Of a stretch of 64,000 nt of DNA, positions 42,428 to 53,494 are shown in pieces. Location of the stretch: NCBI GenBank assembly GCA_014281115.1, contig JACONQ010000001.1, forward strand, positions 1,178,001 to 1,242,000. Direction: 5' to 3'. Position 1 is the stretch's first letter, and each line of letters begins with the position of its first letter. Below the pieces are notes generated by a model. That model saw nothing but the letters and a program-made list of their open reading frames with translations, did not search any database and had not been told where the DNA came from. The position numbers were made by a program, and so were the translations under genes. This DNA comes from Laburnicola sp. R22_1. Its lineage: Eukaryota > Ascomycota > Dothideomycetes > Pleosporales > Didymosphaeriaceae.

Positions 42428-44489
42428 TCATATCCTTTTGCTCTGGCGGGCTACTGCCAGGCGTCCATCCTCCAGCAACTGAATAGGTCCGATCCACTCC
42501 CACATACGTGTGACATCTCCACTATTTCCTGGACGGACGGTTGCACGGATATTCGAATTGTGTTCCACCTTCTTCTGCACCTTTTTCCAGAGCGCCATGC
42601 GACGTGAGGACGAAAACTCATTACGCAGCACGTCATCTCGAAGCTGATTCATGCTAAGACCGCGATCCTGATATGCGCCAGGTTCCTGATGGGCCAAGGT
42701 CGCTTGGTTGGCGAGACGATCAAAAACGTCGCTAGCGAGCTGCTTTGCACGAGCTTCCATGGCCCGGTTGGAGGTGATGCTGTACTTTCCGTAGGCCACG
42801 CCGGCGATAGAGAGGAAAATCCCTATAATTTGGAGAAGATGTCGCTCCACTGAGTCTCGGACGGATCGTCGGATACTGCAGGCAAGCGGGAGCTCTGCGA
42901 ATGAGTTTGATGCAAGTCGTAATTCACCGGAGCTTCTGCATCAACAGCAAGAGATCTGGTTAGTACATCTCCGTCAGAAAGATACGAATATGGGGAGATA
43001 AAGGAGTCGTAGCTTACCCATCCGTTGTCTCAACGACTTCTTCCCTCAGCGTTGTTTCACCGATAGCTTTCGCGAAAAGATCCTCGAATTCCTCGTTTGA
43101 TACGCTCTTGCGCTTCAAAGCCAGTATATCTTCCTTGAGCTCTGACACGCTGAGTTCGGGACTCTGGACCACGTTGCCTTCCGCGTCCGCTTCGCCACAC
43201 TCGTACTTTGCACGCCGTTGCCTAAGTAGATGCACTGCATGGTCTGCAACTTGGGTGATCCTCCGTGTTTTCTCCGTATCTGGTTCGCACGTAGGAGGTA
43301 GAGGGAGCAAACCTCCAAGTGATAATGGGTGATCTTTCTTGATAAAGTCCTGATCACACTCAACCCTCAGGTTGGTGTAGCAGGTGGCATGAGGCGGGCA
43401 CGGTTCGCACTGTGGGAGAAATCCGGTTGCAACTTCTGGGACGTCGATTCCGGCAATACTGGTTGCATGATCCCGACCAATGCCGCAAAAGCCCACTGCG
43501 AACTTCTCCTCTCGCCAAAGCCCCCCGGTTACGGCGACAGTGGCTGCAAGTAGTGTGAGCAGGAAAGCCTGCACCGTGCTAGCAGTCTTGGACGGGTCTC
43601 TGCGCCGGCGTGGAGGAAGGATGTCCACCTCGCCGTTCATGGCGCGTTCCTGGACCAGCTCCAGTTGCTCCTCCGGGGTATACTCTTCGCCTTCGTCACC
43701 GCCCTCGAATGCCGCCGTCGACTCTTCTTTCTTGGGGCGAGAAACAGGCATTTCGAATGTCTTGCGGGTGGGAACGACTATCCCGTCATCTAGCTGCTCG
43801 GCCTGGGGCTGGAAGGTCGTCCGGCGATTCGCATCGCTCCTCCGCTTTTCTCGCTGTTCAAAGCCCATCGTCTTCCTGCGTCGATCCCGCGCGGTCGAGT
43901 CGGGGCCTGTCGGGGAGCTGCCGCTCTGGAAAGGGTTCTCCTGCGTAAAGGGACTGTCTACGGTGGGCCGGTGCCAGGCTTCGGGGTCGGGCGACAGGTC
44001 CTTTGCCACGGGCGCGAGGCTCTTGCGTGTGCGCCTTACCGCGGGTTGCCCATCGGGGTCCACGTCGGATTCGCGGGCATGCTTGGTGGGTACGGTGCGC
44101 GATGGTGTTTTGGCACGACGCGACGCAGGCCTCTCGTCTTCCTCTTCTGCCGTTGTAGCGCGTGTGGTGCGCCGCAAGGGTCTCCTTGAAGCTGGCTGCG
44201 GGGGCAGCAATGTGTCGTCGCCAGTGTCGTCGGTTGTCGTGCTTGCTGAGCTTGAAGGCACGTCGACTATGCCACGAGTCGACCGCACGGTACGCGAAGC
44301 TGCCCGCTGCAGCTTCGCCGCTTGGGGAAGGACATGGACGTTGAAGAGGTCCACAAGGACGGGTTTCTTCGCCGAGGCCGGATAGCGCACGTTGTGCTTC
44401 AGAAGAATGCTGCGCAGCTCCGGGACCGTGATCTTGTTGGCCTCGACGCCGTCGTCAAGGTACCAGTACTCGCCGCGCGCGTTGGCCAT
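42428..44489 (-). CDS. SRC1: Src1/Heh1/Man1-type inner nuclear membrane protein
   Basis: Two exons, 43018-44489 and 42428-42935, with an 82-nt intron (GTAAGC...ATGCAG), giving 659 residues. Start at MANARGEYWY; the open frame extends upstream but has no other ATG. The N-terminus is a HeH/LEM-like helical domain (ITVPELRSILLKHNVRYP), followed by a basic disordered nucleoplasmic region with several nuclear-localisation-like clusters. A first membrane segment (about 350-370, AFLLTLLAATVAVTGGLW) leads to a Cys-containing lumenal domain. A second segment (HLLQIIGIFLSIAGVAYG) precedes the MSC/winged-helix C-terminal domain (GLSMNQLRDDVLR to MWEWIGPIQLLED). These proteins anchor chromatin, telomeres or rDNA and recruit ESCRT to the nuclear envelope. 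Confidence 0.92.
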
Positions 44490-45771
44490 GGCGGGCTGTC
44501 GTACAGGGACTGTGTAGCAAAAATGACAAGCTGCAACAAGAAGGGCTATGGGCACCGGGATCAGGCTAGCGGTTGAGGCCAGGGCGACGGGCAAGGTGGG
44601 CTGAGCGGTGGTGGACGTGCGTGGGCGTGAGCGACAGAGCTTCTAGGCGGGCTTTCTTGTTGTGATGTCAGTTGAGAAGGCAACCGCGCACGGGCCAACA
44701 CCCAAGGACCACTTTCATTCACGATTTCTCGTCACCATGAGGATTTTGGACATTCCATATGCATCCTACAGTCGTATGCATGCACCCAGCAGAGCGGCCG
44801 CCGAGAATCAACAAAAAGAGGCTAGAATAACGAGAAGATTGGAACGTGCAGAGCATGGTTGTGACTGCTATTCGATGGGTATGTGACGCTTGTGTGATGG
44901 GCTCGGGATGGGATGAGTTACTTGAGATGCTATCATCTGGAAGTGTAAGATGCAGATGTTTTTCCCATGTAAGATGCGAGGTGTAGGTCTATATGGGATG
45001 TAATGATGAGCACGTAACGATTGACCATGGTATCATGTTTCTTAGGACAATCTGGATGTGGTTCTATGGACAAGTCTCGACGCATCGGCAGTGAGCTCCG
45101 TTGTGTTCATCATCGGTGCGTGGGAGCGCCGTTGACCGACTTGGACATGACAGTGGTTTATATGGTTATGTATTCGAAAGAGTAGAAGATGGGTCTCATG
45201 CCACGGTCAGGCAAATGAGAGAAAGTCACACACGTGGTGGTCACACGGTAATCCCAGATGTCAAGCGCCCCCTAGCTGAGCCGCCGACCATACATACCAA
45301 AAGAATGCACTTGCGCGTCATTTCGATCGGGGCATGGGTTACGCGAAAGCCTGGAGGGTGATCACAGCTGGGAGAGACCAGGGTCACCGTACATGTTTAG
45401 GGCTGAAAGCGGACTTGCGCGTGCACTAAAAACTCGTCTTTTCCTCGGCTCCCTGTCCCAGCTCCAGACCCGCAACCTACATTCACCGCACCACTACACC
45501 TCGCCTACTTGCCGTGACCCTGGATTCCGTTTGCGCACTTGCAGTTGTATTGTTATTCGACGCATTGGATGGCACGCTCTACCACCGACGACAGCGCCGC
45601 AACCTCGTCCGCTTCGCTACCCACCCAACACCACCCACTCTCGCAACCAACCCGCCGCAGAGACGACCGATGAACCTGCTGTTGCGCCCAACAACCTCTC
45701 CTTCTCTCTCCTAGGCGTGTAGGTGGGTGCGGTGCTGACAGTCTCTTCTGTCCGCTGCGCAACGGGCGAAA
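44490..45771. other. divergent intergenic region
   Basis: 1.28 kb between the divergent Src1/Heh and mitochondrial carrier genes, so it holds both promoters. ORFs in the last 0.4 kb overlap the likely 5' UTR of the carrier gene and have no domain. Confidence 0.55.
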
Positions 45772-47123
45772 ATGAGCACCTCGACGGGTTCGGAGCAGCC
45801 GACGCCGGTGAGTGCGCCCAGCAACAGCCCTACGGGATATGGGTTTGCATATTCGTAGGCGCCGCGATCCCGAGTCCAGCTAACAACTTCTCCACAGCCC
45901 GCCATCGTCAACACTGCCGCTGATCGATTCCGCAAATTCTTTGAACAGCCGGTCGTCGCCTCCTTCGTTGCGGGTGGAGTAGCTGGTGCCGTCTCTCGAA
46001 CCGTCGTATCGCCGCTCGAGCGCCTCAAAATTCTTTTCCAGGTACAAAGCGTCGGTCGCAATGAGTACAAAATGTCGGTCCCGAAGGCTTTGGCCAAAAT
46101 GTGGAGGGATGAGGGTTGGCGAGGCTTCATGGCTGGAAACGGTACCAATTGCATTCGGATCGTGCCCTACTCGGCTGTGCAATTCGGCGCATATAACGTC
46201 TACAAGCGGGTGAGTACACGCTCTTTTCGTCGCGAATCTGCACTCTGCCCATTTTGTCTTGCGTTTTGTGGGGATTTGGAAACAGGATCTGGGTATTGAA
46301 GGTTCGAGGTGGATTCAGCGTCGAAATGGACGACATGAACACTGGGATGAGAACGGTCAAGAGGATGGCAAAAGTACAGTTGTGGTGTTGAAGCAGGCAG
46401 TTGGAGACGTCGATGCGCTAAATCTGGGAGACACCAAGGTCTGTCACCATTGCCTGTATGATCACTAACGGCGTCAAGTTCTTCGAGAGCGAACCAGGCG
46501 CACCGCTAGATGCATACCAGCGACTTCTTTGTGGCGGCCTTGCCGGCATCACTTCCGTCACCTGTACCTACCCCCTCGACATCGTCCGAACGCGCTTGTC
46601 CATTCAGTCCGCATCGTTTGAGAGTCTAAAGCGAGACGCCGGTCAAAAGCTTCCAGGCATGTTGGGCATTATGGTCACCATGTACAAGAACGAAGGTGGT
46701 TTCCTCGCACTTTACCGCGGCATCGTTCCCACCGTCGCAGGAGTTGCTCCATACGTCGGCCTCAACTTCATGGTCTACGAAATGGCGCGCACCCAGTTCA
46801 CGCACGAGGGCCAGAAAGACCCCAGCGCCATCGGCAAACTTGCTGCTGGAGCGGTTTCGGGTGCTGTCGCGCAGACTTGCACATATCCTTTCGATGTTTT
46901 GCGACGACGGTTCCAGATCAATACCATGTCCGGCATGGGATACCAATATGCAAGCATCAGTGACGCCATTCGGATGATCGTCAAGACCGAGGGTCTCCGT
47001 GGCCTGTACAAGGGGATCGTGCCGAATCTGCTCAAAGTAGCGCCCAGCATGGCGAGCAGCTGGCTCAGCTTCGAGATGACGAGGGACTTTTTGATGGGCA
47101 AGGAGCGATCTAGATTCTTGTAG
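45772..47123 (+). CDS. mitochondrial carrier, YPR011C-like
   Basis: Three exons, 45772-45807, 45898-46209 and 46479-47123, with introns of 90 and 269 nt, giving 330 residues. All three signature motifs of the carrier family are present: [26 protein letters not shown] and [12 protein letters not shown], each opening one of the three two-helix repeats. The combination [18 protein letters not shown] and [13 protein letters not shown] closely matches yeast YPR011C, which carries adenosine 5'-phosphosulfate and PAPS across the inner mitochondrial membrane; the assignment is by resemblance. Intron 2 is unusually long for this locus and ends at GTCAAG after a CACTAAC branch site, so a skipped or alternative exon inside it is possible. 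Confidence 0.9.
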
Positions 47124-47988
47124 ATACCTCTCCACATATGACAGGAGCGCATACGTAAGGACCATCGCATTGGGCATCAGCCTCGAGGATTCATCTTGGC
47201 CTTTTTTTGTACACCAAATTCCTTTTTCCTATACCGCATTTGCATCTTTGGGGCTATCAAGGGCTGGATAGCATGGAGTACTCGGATTCAATCGTCACCA
47301 GGGAACAGCGATGGCGTTGGGCCTGCTTTTATCAGAAGGGAGGCACGATTCAATGCAAAAGATCTCGTTACTGTTTGACTATGGATTTGTCGGTATACGT
47401 GAATGTAATTGCAATGCAGTACTGAGTCGAAGAGCTGTGCAGACGCGGGGCGGCATGCGTATCATGTCTCCTAGAGTAACTCGCCTCAAGACTGTAGCCC
47501 AAGGCTGCTCGCGGATCAATGGTTATTGGGAGTTGTAATTACGTTAGTCGTAATGGTATGCGGTCCGTTAATATGTGCTGTATTACATAGCCTGGGGTAA
47601 CACAGAAGGGGGTCCTCGGTACACACCGCGTATGTATTACCAATCCTGGGATAACGCACAAGGGCGGCAGTTGGAGATGTCCCCATATACACGGAAAGAG
47701 TCGAGCACTAGGCGAATTAGGAATCTTGTCAATTCCATTAAGACGAATGGAGAGAAATCAGGGATAGCGATTATTGCATTAATATGAGTAGAGAGTCTCA
47801 TCAAGCGAGTGAACCTGATATTTGACGCCAAAAGGGTATCATAGCCATCCTACCACGGAAAAAATATTTGTCCAGTCAATCTGTCCTTCCCCGAGCCGCA
47901 GAAATACAAGTTAACGAACGCTTATCGGTGTGCCTTTCGGTCCTTCGGCTTTGTTCGATTTTCAACATCGGAGCTCACTGACGGTGCT
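47124..47988. other. convergent intergenic region with a small direct repeat
   Basis: 0.87 kb between the convergent carrier and stomatin genes. It contains a diverged direct repeat of about 30 bases (47579-47610 and 47633-47664), sharing TGTATTAC...CCTGGG.TAAC.CA.AAGGG. No gene was recognised. Confidence 0.55.
47579..47664 (+). repeat. diverged direct repeat
   Basis: Two copies of about 32 bases begin at 47579 and 47633, sharing TGTATTAC at the left and AAGGG at the right with seven or eight differences between. The origin is unclear; it may be a trace of a duplication in the 3' flank. Confidence 0.5.
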
Positions 47989-49211
47989 TTACATGTTCTC
48001 GATGACATGCGAGTTGATAGCGCTCTGGAATCCCGGGTTCCCATGGCCGTACTCTTGCTGCGCACTGGGAGCGCCATAGCTTGAAGGACCCTCGCCCACG
48101 GCGTCGGCTTGCGCCAATTGCGACTGAACCGTCTGGTTCTGCGCGGGGAGGAAGATAACCTGCGCGGAGTTAGTCATGGGTTTTAGAAGGTGCATGATTG
48201 CAAAGTACGAACCTTGGAATTGGCCGATTTGGCCATGGATTGCATCGCCTCCAGGTACCTGATCTGCATGGCGGGCGCCGAACTCAGAATGTCCGCTGCT
48301 TGCCTCATCCTAAACGCATGTCAGTACCCAAATCCATATCTCAGATGTGTCCCGGGGGAACGTACAATTTCGCGCTCTCGACCTCTGCCCTTGCCGCAAT
48401 GATCTTGGCCTCACCCGTCCTCTTGCTCTGCGCGGCCATGCTCAAACTCTCCTGGAGCTCCTGGCTGAAGATGATATCTTTGATGAGCATAGACTCGACT
48501 TCGACACCCCATCCGCCGGCGGTCTCTTCGATAATCTCGCGGATGGACTGGGCAATCTCTTCGCGGCGCTCAATGACGTCTTGGAGAACGCGGGCGCCGA
48601 TTACGTGGCGGAGGGTGGTCTGAGTGCGCTCGACGAGGGCTTGACGGATGTTGGCGATGCCAAAGGCAGCTTTGTGGGGAGACGTGATACGGTAGTATAT
48701 CACGGAGGTGAGGTGGAGGGAGACGTTGTCTTTGGTCATACAGACCTGCTTAGGGACCTCTGTGTTGGCGTTAGTCTCGTCCATTGCTAGGATCCACTGA
48801 CGCTGAGCCGTCAGTCTGGTGTTAGTACTTACCGACGATCTGAATCTTCACATCCACCTGGATGACGCTCTCGGATAGTGGATTGACCTTTACGAGACCG
48901 GGATCGACGGCTCGCGAGAAGCGGCCGAACTTGGTGACAAGGCCAACCTGACCCTGTTGGACTTCCTTGTAGGGGTTCGGGCAGACGATGCAGCCGGGAA
49001 TGGCTCCTAGAGTGCCAATGATCGCTCCCAGAGTGTTGACCATGGCACCGTACCAGCCGTGGTCGTCCGTCTGCGCATCATCCGGCCTGATGGCCTGCGC
49101 ATAAGAGGGCTGCAAGTCCTCCCTCCTCGGCGGCTGGATCTTGACAAGAGGCTCGTCCGCTCGCCTAGGCGTACCCGCACCGTTGACGGGCGCTTTTCCG
49201 TTGTCGCTCAT
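47989..49211 (-). CDS. stoA: stomatin-like SPFH/band 7 protein
   Basis: Four exons: 48833-49211, 48366-48759, 48213-48309 and 47989-48159. Introns are 73, 56 and 53 nt, and the total is 346 residues. The start MSDNGKAPVNG is preferred; an in-frame ATG at 49341-49343 would add 44 residues. A hydrophobic hairpin (LGAIIGTLGAIPGCIVCPNPY, residues about 64-84) is followed by the band 7 domain, with VPKQVCMTKDNVSL, IIEETAGGWGVEVESMLIKDI and the Ala/Glu-rich coiled helix ending at AKL. The C-terminal tail is Gln/Gly-rich. Stomatins form rings on inner-leaflet membranes and scaffold channels or polarity sites. In Aspergillus nidulans, StoA acts with FloA at hyphal tips; a flotillin gene lies 4.3 kb away here. 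Confidence 0.9.
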
Positions 49212-51508
49212 GCTTGTGGCGGTAGAAGTAGTGGTAGTGAAATTCGCGTTGTCGGGAACAATGGGGCGCGTGGATGCCGATGAAGATTCAGCTGTGCCTG
49301 TGTGGTTACTGTGATGCGAGTATCGCTGATGGAGTGCAACCATTTGACGTTGCCGGGGCAGCCGGTGTCGTTTCTTTATAGATGTGAACGGCAAAGCGGG
49401 GAAAGGCTGCGGTATCCTTGTCTATGGCTCGCGCAGGGCTTAGTGTAGGTCTTGTAGGATGCTTGGGGGCACGCGCAGGGGGCTGTGCTTTTCTCTCGAC
49501 ACCAAGTCGTATGATGGAATGAGCACTTTTTGCGCAACGTATTACATCTAGCTCAACGCAATGCGCACTACCTGAAGACCCGTTGTCCTGGTTCTGGCCA
49601 ACGAATGCAAGAATGTCCATCGTGTCCACTTCTACTCGTGGACGTCTCACATCCGTGTGCAAACACCACCACACCACTATTCGGAACATCAAGTGCGCCA
49701 CGTATGATCGGCAATGCCCCAGGCTTCTTCGGCTAGCACGGCCGCCGAATCGTGACCCGGCCAATCCTTGAGCCACTGGTGAACCGTCGCGTGATGGCTT
49801 GGTGACCATCATAGACTGTTCCTCCCGAGGCAGAATCTCCCTCTTGCTGTCTAAATGTTTTCGGCTGTGGAATGAATCGCTTTGGTGGCACTCGGTTGCA
49901 CTTTCGAGAGCATGGGTAAAATGCCTTGTGTGGCGAGTAGGATTGGGTCAGAGTGGCTGGTGATCGTTGCCTTCTGCGCCTGACGTCAGAAGGAGGGTTT
50001 CGAATGAGCGAACCTTAGGTGGCCACCGTGGCCTGACGACTCTGAAGTAAGGCGACACTTGGCTCTTCATCTTGATTACCAGAAACGAACTAGCGGTGCA
50101 TACTCTGGTCCAGAGACTGATGAATGACTTCAAACATTCGGACGACGCCTTCATCTCGCGCTTGTCGAATACGATATCTGGTTCACCGGCCAACAATTGC
50201 ATGCGGCGTTTTGAGGGTCATTCCGGTGTCAGCACTGCGAAGGGTGCACTGCCCCTTTGAATAGGTGTCGAGAATCGGAACAGTGCCGTACGGCGAGCAC
50301 TGGGCTTAGAACTCAGCACACCCTCGCATTCGCCGCATTACCGCGACATGTTTCACAGTCGCGCCGTTGGCGGTTGAAGCAGTCCACGCTAATCATGTGC
50401 CATTTACGACTAACCAATATCGCTGCGGCAGTTCGAATGTACTCATTACTGTGTCACTCGTCTCCACCCCAACAGGAGATGGCCGTATTTCATTCCGCCG
50501 GTGAACTATCCACAAGGCAGATTTTCCTCGCATAGCAGTGGTGTGCAATATGCTAGGGAAGGGAGTACGCCTTTTAGAGAAGACTATTTTTGTGACTCTC
50601 CCTTCCATAGGACGGCCTACGAAGCATGTGAAGAACTTATTAACGCCATACTGGCCCATGTACTCATGCTAGAAAGAGTCGATGCCATCGCTACGTTCAA
50701 AATTGTCCCATTTGCCAGCTTGAAGGAAGGAGAAGCACGTCAAAGAAAGAAACCTGCAAATACCTAACTGATGGGATATTTATTATACAGGACGTTAATG
50801 CTCGTTAAAGATTCCCTACCTAAAGGAACCGAAGAGCGGACCTTGGCGGTTCGGGTAGCCATGCATACACTTCTGTTAGATCTTGATATCTCTACGACAT
50901 GATAGTAAGACTAAGTCGGCTTTTGTGGACCGTCCATCGGGCTTCCTAGTCCAACGATACGGAGCGCGAAACATACACAACGTGAATGATTGAATAGGGA
51001 GGAAGTCTTCGCGAACAGCGAACTCCGATTCCTATTCAAATATTTAAGGTTACAACCTCCGTCAAATCACTAGAATCGGGCAGAAAAGAACACACGATTT
51101 TGTTACCTTGTTTAGGTTAACCACGCTGTTGCATTACTGTAGGTAGAAACGTAAAACTACTAAAATCACTCGTCTTCGCCTTTCGTCACATACTCTTGCA
51201 GCATTTATTCTTCCGGACTCATAATACCATGTACATGTTATAGTGTTCGAACTATGTGATCGTTGATGCCAGACACCTTCAAGCTGGCTGCGGAACTAGC
51301 TACCTCGTCAGCGTGTGATACAAGCCAGTGCCCATCACCAGATCCACAATTCCGTATGTGCTACGTGCGTACCGACGACGAGATGAGAGCCAGATGCTAC
51401 GAGCACTTTTATCTCATCACTTTTCTACACCCTTCGTAGCAAGTACCAGTATCAACAGAGTTTTCTTTTAATATCATACAACAAGACCTTTACTATACAA
51501 TTACTTTA
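49212..51508. other. 2.3 kb without a supported gene
   Basis: Promoter of the stomatin gene and 3' flank of the Mtf2 gene. A minus-strand ORF at 49306-49812 overlaps the likely 5' UTR but has no domain; the others are short. The 50800-51500 part is AT-richer, with no repeat recognised. Confidence 0.5.
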
Positions 51509-52948
51509 TCATACAACCTGTGCCTCCACTTCGTCCTGGCATCTGTGCAACTGCCCCTCCCGTTTCTCGCGAAGACGATCGTTCACCTCCGTCATCAATC
51601 CCTCTGGCGGCTCGTCCTGCACAAGCGGCATGTGGTGATCATAACTCGCAACATCAGGTCGATGCGAACTGCGCCCGGGAGGACCACTTTGCACTCTTCT
51701 AATTGGCTTCCCCTGCCCCACTCTCGTCTCATCATGAAAGCCCAGCCTCTTCTTGATAGCGGACCTCCAGGCCTTTATTTGTTGGAATCCTTCGCCAAAC
51801 AGTTCCATGCCCAGGACAGCACGCATTCCACGACCGAATCTGCCGTGTCTGGCGAGGACGTGCTCGTTTATGATGGCATCGAGGAGGGTGGCGATGCCGT
51901 TGTCGTATTCGATGCCTCCGTTGTCCATGTCCTGTAGCAGCGAGCAGATCTGCATGTAGGAGTGGTTCTGTATCCAAGCGGCGTGGATGAGCACGGCGTA
52001 GAGCGAAGTCGTAGCGCCGAGGGCGTAAGAGGACCGGCCCAGGGACTTGAGCGTCGGGAGGATGTTGAAGGGAAGAGGCGAGACGGAGAAGTTGTTGCGG
52101 AGTATCTTGGCGGCATCGACGAGATGCAAAGGGTAGTTGTGGAAGATGATGGTCGAGTCAGTGGGTCGCGGGTCGTGAGGCAGGTGTCTTGTCTCCTGAG
52201 ACTTGGCTTTGGATTTGCGCTTGCTTTCCGGCTTGAAGAAATAGCTGAACCTCTCCACGTCGCTCTCCTTGTCTAGTTCCATGTTCCGAATCACACCGAA
52301 AACCTCCTTCTCTAAGATGTCCCACAGCTCCTTATCTGTCGTGGCGTCCTCCAGCAGCGCCCTCACCCTCTGTCTCTCTCCCTTTCGCATCTTCTCGATA
52401 CGGGCCTGCTGGGCGGCAGCCCGATCCCTCGCCAGCTCCTTGGCCATCTCTAGTTCTGGTCGCAGTATGTCCTCGGCCAACGAAACTAGATCGACCTTCT
52501 TTTTCTTTGGGCGCGGCTTCCGAGGGTTTGCCGCCCTCTTGCCAGAGAGCGCGGCATCGAATAGTGCCTCTAGGGAGGTAGCGGAGGGATCGTTGTCTTC
52601 GTCATCCTCGTAATACTCGTCCGCTACCTGATCGAGCTCGTGCTCCGACACGCCTTTCGGCGGGTTTGACGGGCTGTTGAATTTCTTGTACAGCTTCTCG
52701 AACGCCACGCGCTCTTGGTATGTGATGGTAGTTGGGCGTGATGCCTGCGGTTCGTCTACTGGCGGCGGGAGCACCTCGTCTTCAAATGGAACGTCAGGTT
52801 CGGACTTGGAGCGCGACGAGGCGTCGCGGTAGGTAGTTGGCTTCCATTGCTGGATGGTGGCCGTCTGGTAGAGGAAGGGCGCGAGCGTCTTCGAGGCGGG
52901 TGTGCGGGAGCGCGACAATGCCCGGAAGCTGCAAAGGCATGCAGACAT
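51509..52948 (-). CDS. mitochondrial Mtf2-type expression factor
   Basis: One exon of 479 residues starting at ATG (52946-52948). The N-terminus, MSACLCSFRALSRSRTPASK, is a typical mitochondrial presequence: Arg/Ser-rich and without acidic residues. A disordered acidic part follows. A basic segment (PRKPRPKKKK) and a long charged helix precede the conserved C-terminal region. That region starts around DKELWDILEKEVF and includes YPLHLVDAAKILRNNF and LLQDMDNGGIEYDNGIATLLDAII, matching the fungal Mtf2-like C-terminal domain. Yeast Mtf2/Nam1 couples mitochondrial transcription to RNA processing and translation. Family assignment is from remembered domain pattern, so the exact role is inferred. 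Confidence 0.75.
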   Translation of the reverse strand: MSACLCSFRALSRSRTPASKTLAPFLYQTATIQQWKPTTYRDASSRSKSEPDVPFEDEVLPPPVDEPQASRPTTITYQERVAFEKLYKKFNSPSNPPKGVSEHELDQVADEYYEDDEDNDPSATSLEALFDAALSGKRAANPRKPRPKKKKVDLVSLAEDILRPELEMAKELARDRAAAQQARIEKMRKGERQRVRALLEDATTDKELWDILEKEVFGVIRNMELDKESDVERFSYFFKPESKRKSKAKSQETRHLPHDPRPTDSTIIFHNYPLHLVDAAKILRNNFSVSPLPFNILPTLKSLGRSSYALGATTSLYAVLIHAAWIQNHSYMQICSLLQDMDNGGIEYDNGIATLLDAIINEHVLARHGRFGRGMRAVLGMELFGEGFQQIKAWRSAIKKRLGFHDETRVGQGKPIRRVQSGPPGRSSHRPDVASYDHHMPLVQDEPPEGLMTEVNDRLREKREGQLHRCQDEVEAQVV

Positions 52949-53494
52949 TGAAGACGCGCCGCACCGTTAGTATTGCGTGCAGTGGCCGTGGTGCAGACAG
53001 GAACACGGAAGACGGAATGGGAGGCAAAGCCTTTGGAAGACGCGCATGCCAAAGTTGCGCGCCTGCGTTAGCCTAGCGGCACAGGTAAGCGCGCAAACTT
53101 CTGCTTCGGGTCATTTTAGGACCATCGATCACGGCGTCCTGCATCAAACATCTTCGTTCTCGCAAGTCCAGTGTCGCGATTGGCCGGCAACTGGGCAAGG
53201 CCGGGATCAAATGAAACTTTCGAAACAGGACTTCCTTGTGTCCTACGAATGCTGACAATACGTATAATTCCACTCTACTCAATCTAATCGTACCTAGCAG
53301 CCCCGTTCTCAACCCGTGCAATGCGGTGAGCACGACAAAAGCCATGCTAATCAATTTGAACACCGCTACCATGAGCAATCCTCGCCGAACGATGCCCCTA
53401 AACGCCAGTCCCTACTGGGTATCTCCTAATCCAAGATGCAAAACATATGAAAAAATCATAGAAAACCCAGTCACCAGCAAGAACTCCCTCTTAC
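52949..53494. other. intergenic between Mtf2 and flotillin genes
   Basis: 0.55 kb between two minus-strand genes, holding the Mtf2 promoter and flotillin 3' UTR. Nothing else was recognised. Confidence 0.55.

Noticed and set aside
43480..44385. 301-codon plus-strand ORF
   Set aside because: Antisense shadow of the Src1/Heh disordered region (Ser/Arg-rich on one strand gives open frames on the other).
49306..49812. 168-codon ORF upstream of the stomatin gene
   Set aside because: Overlaps the likely 5' leader in another frame and has no recognisable features.
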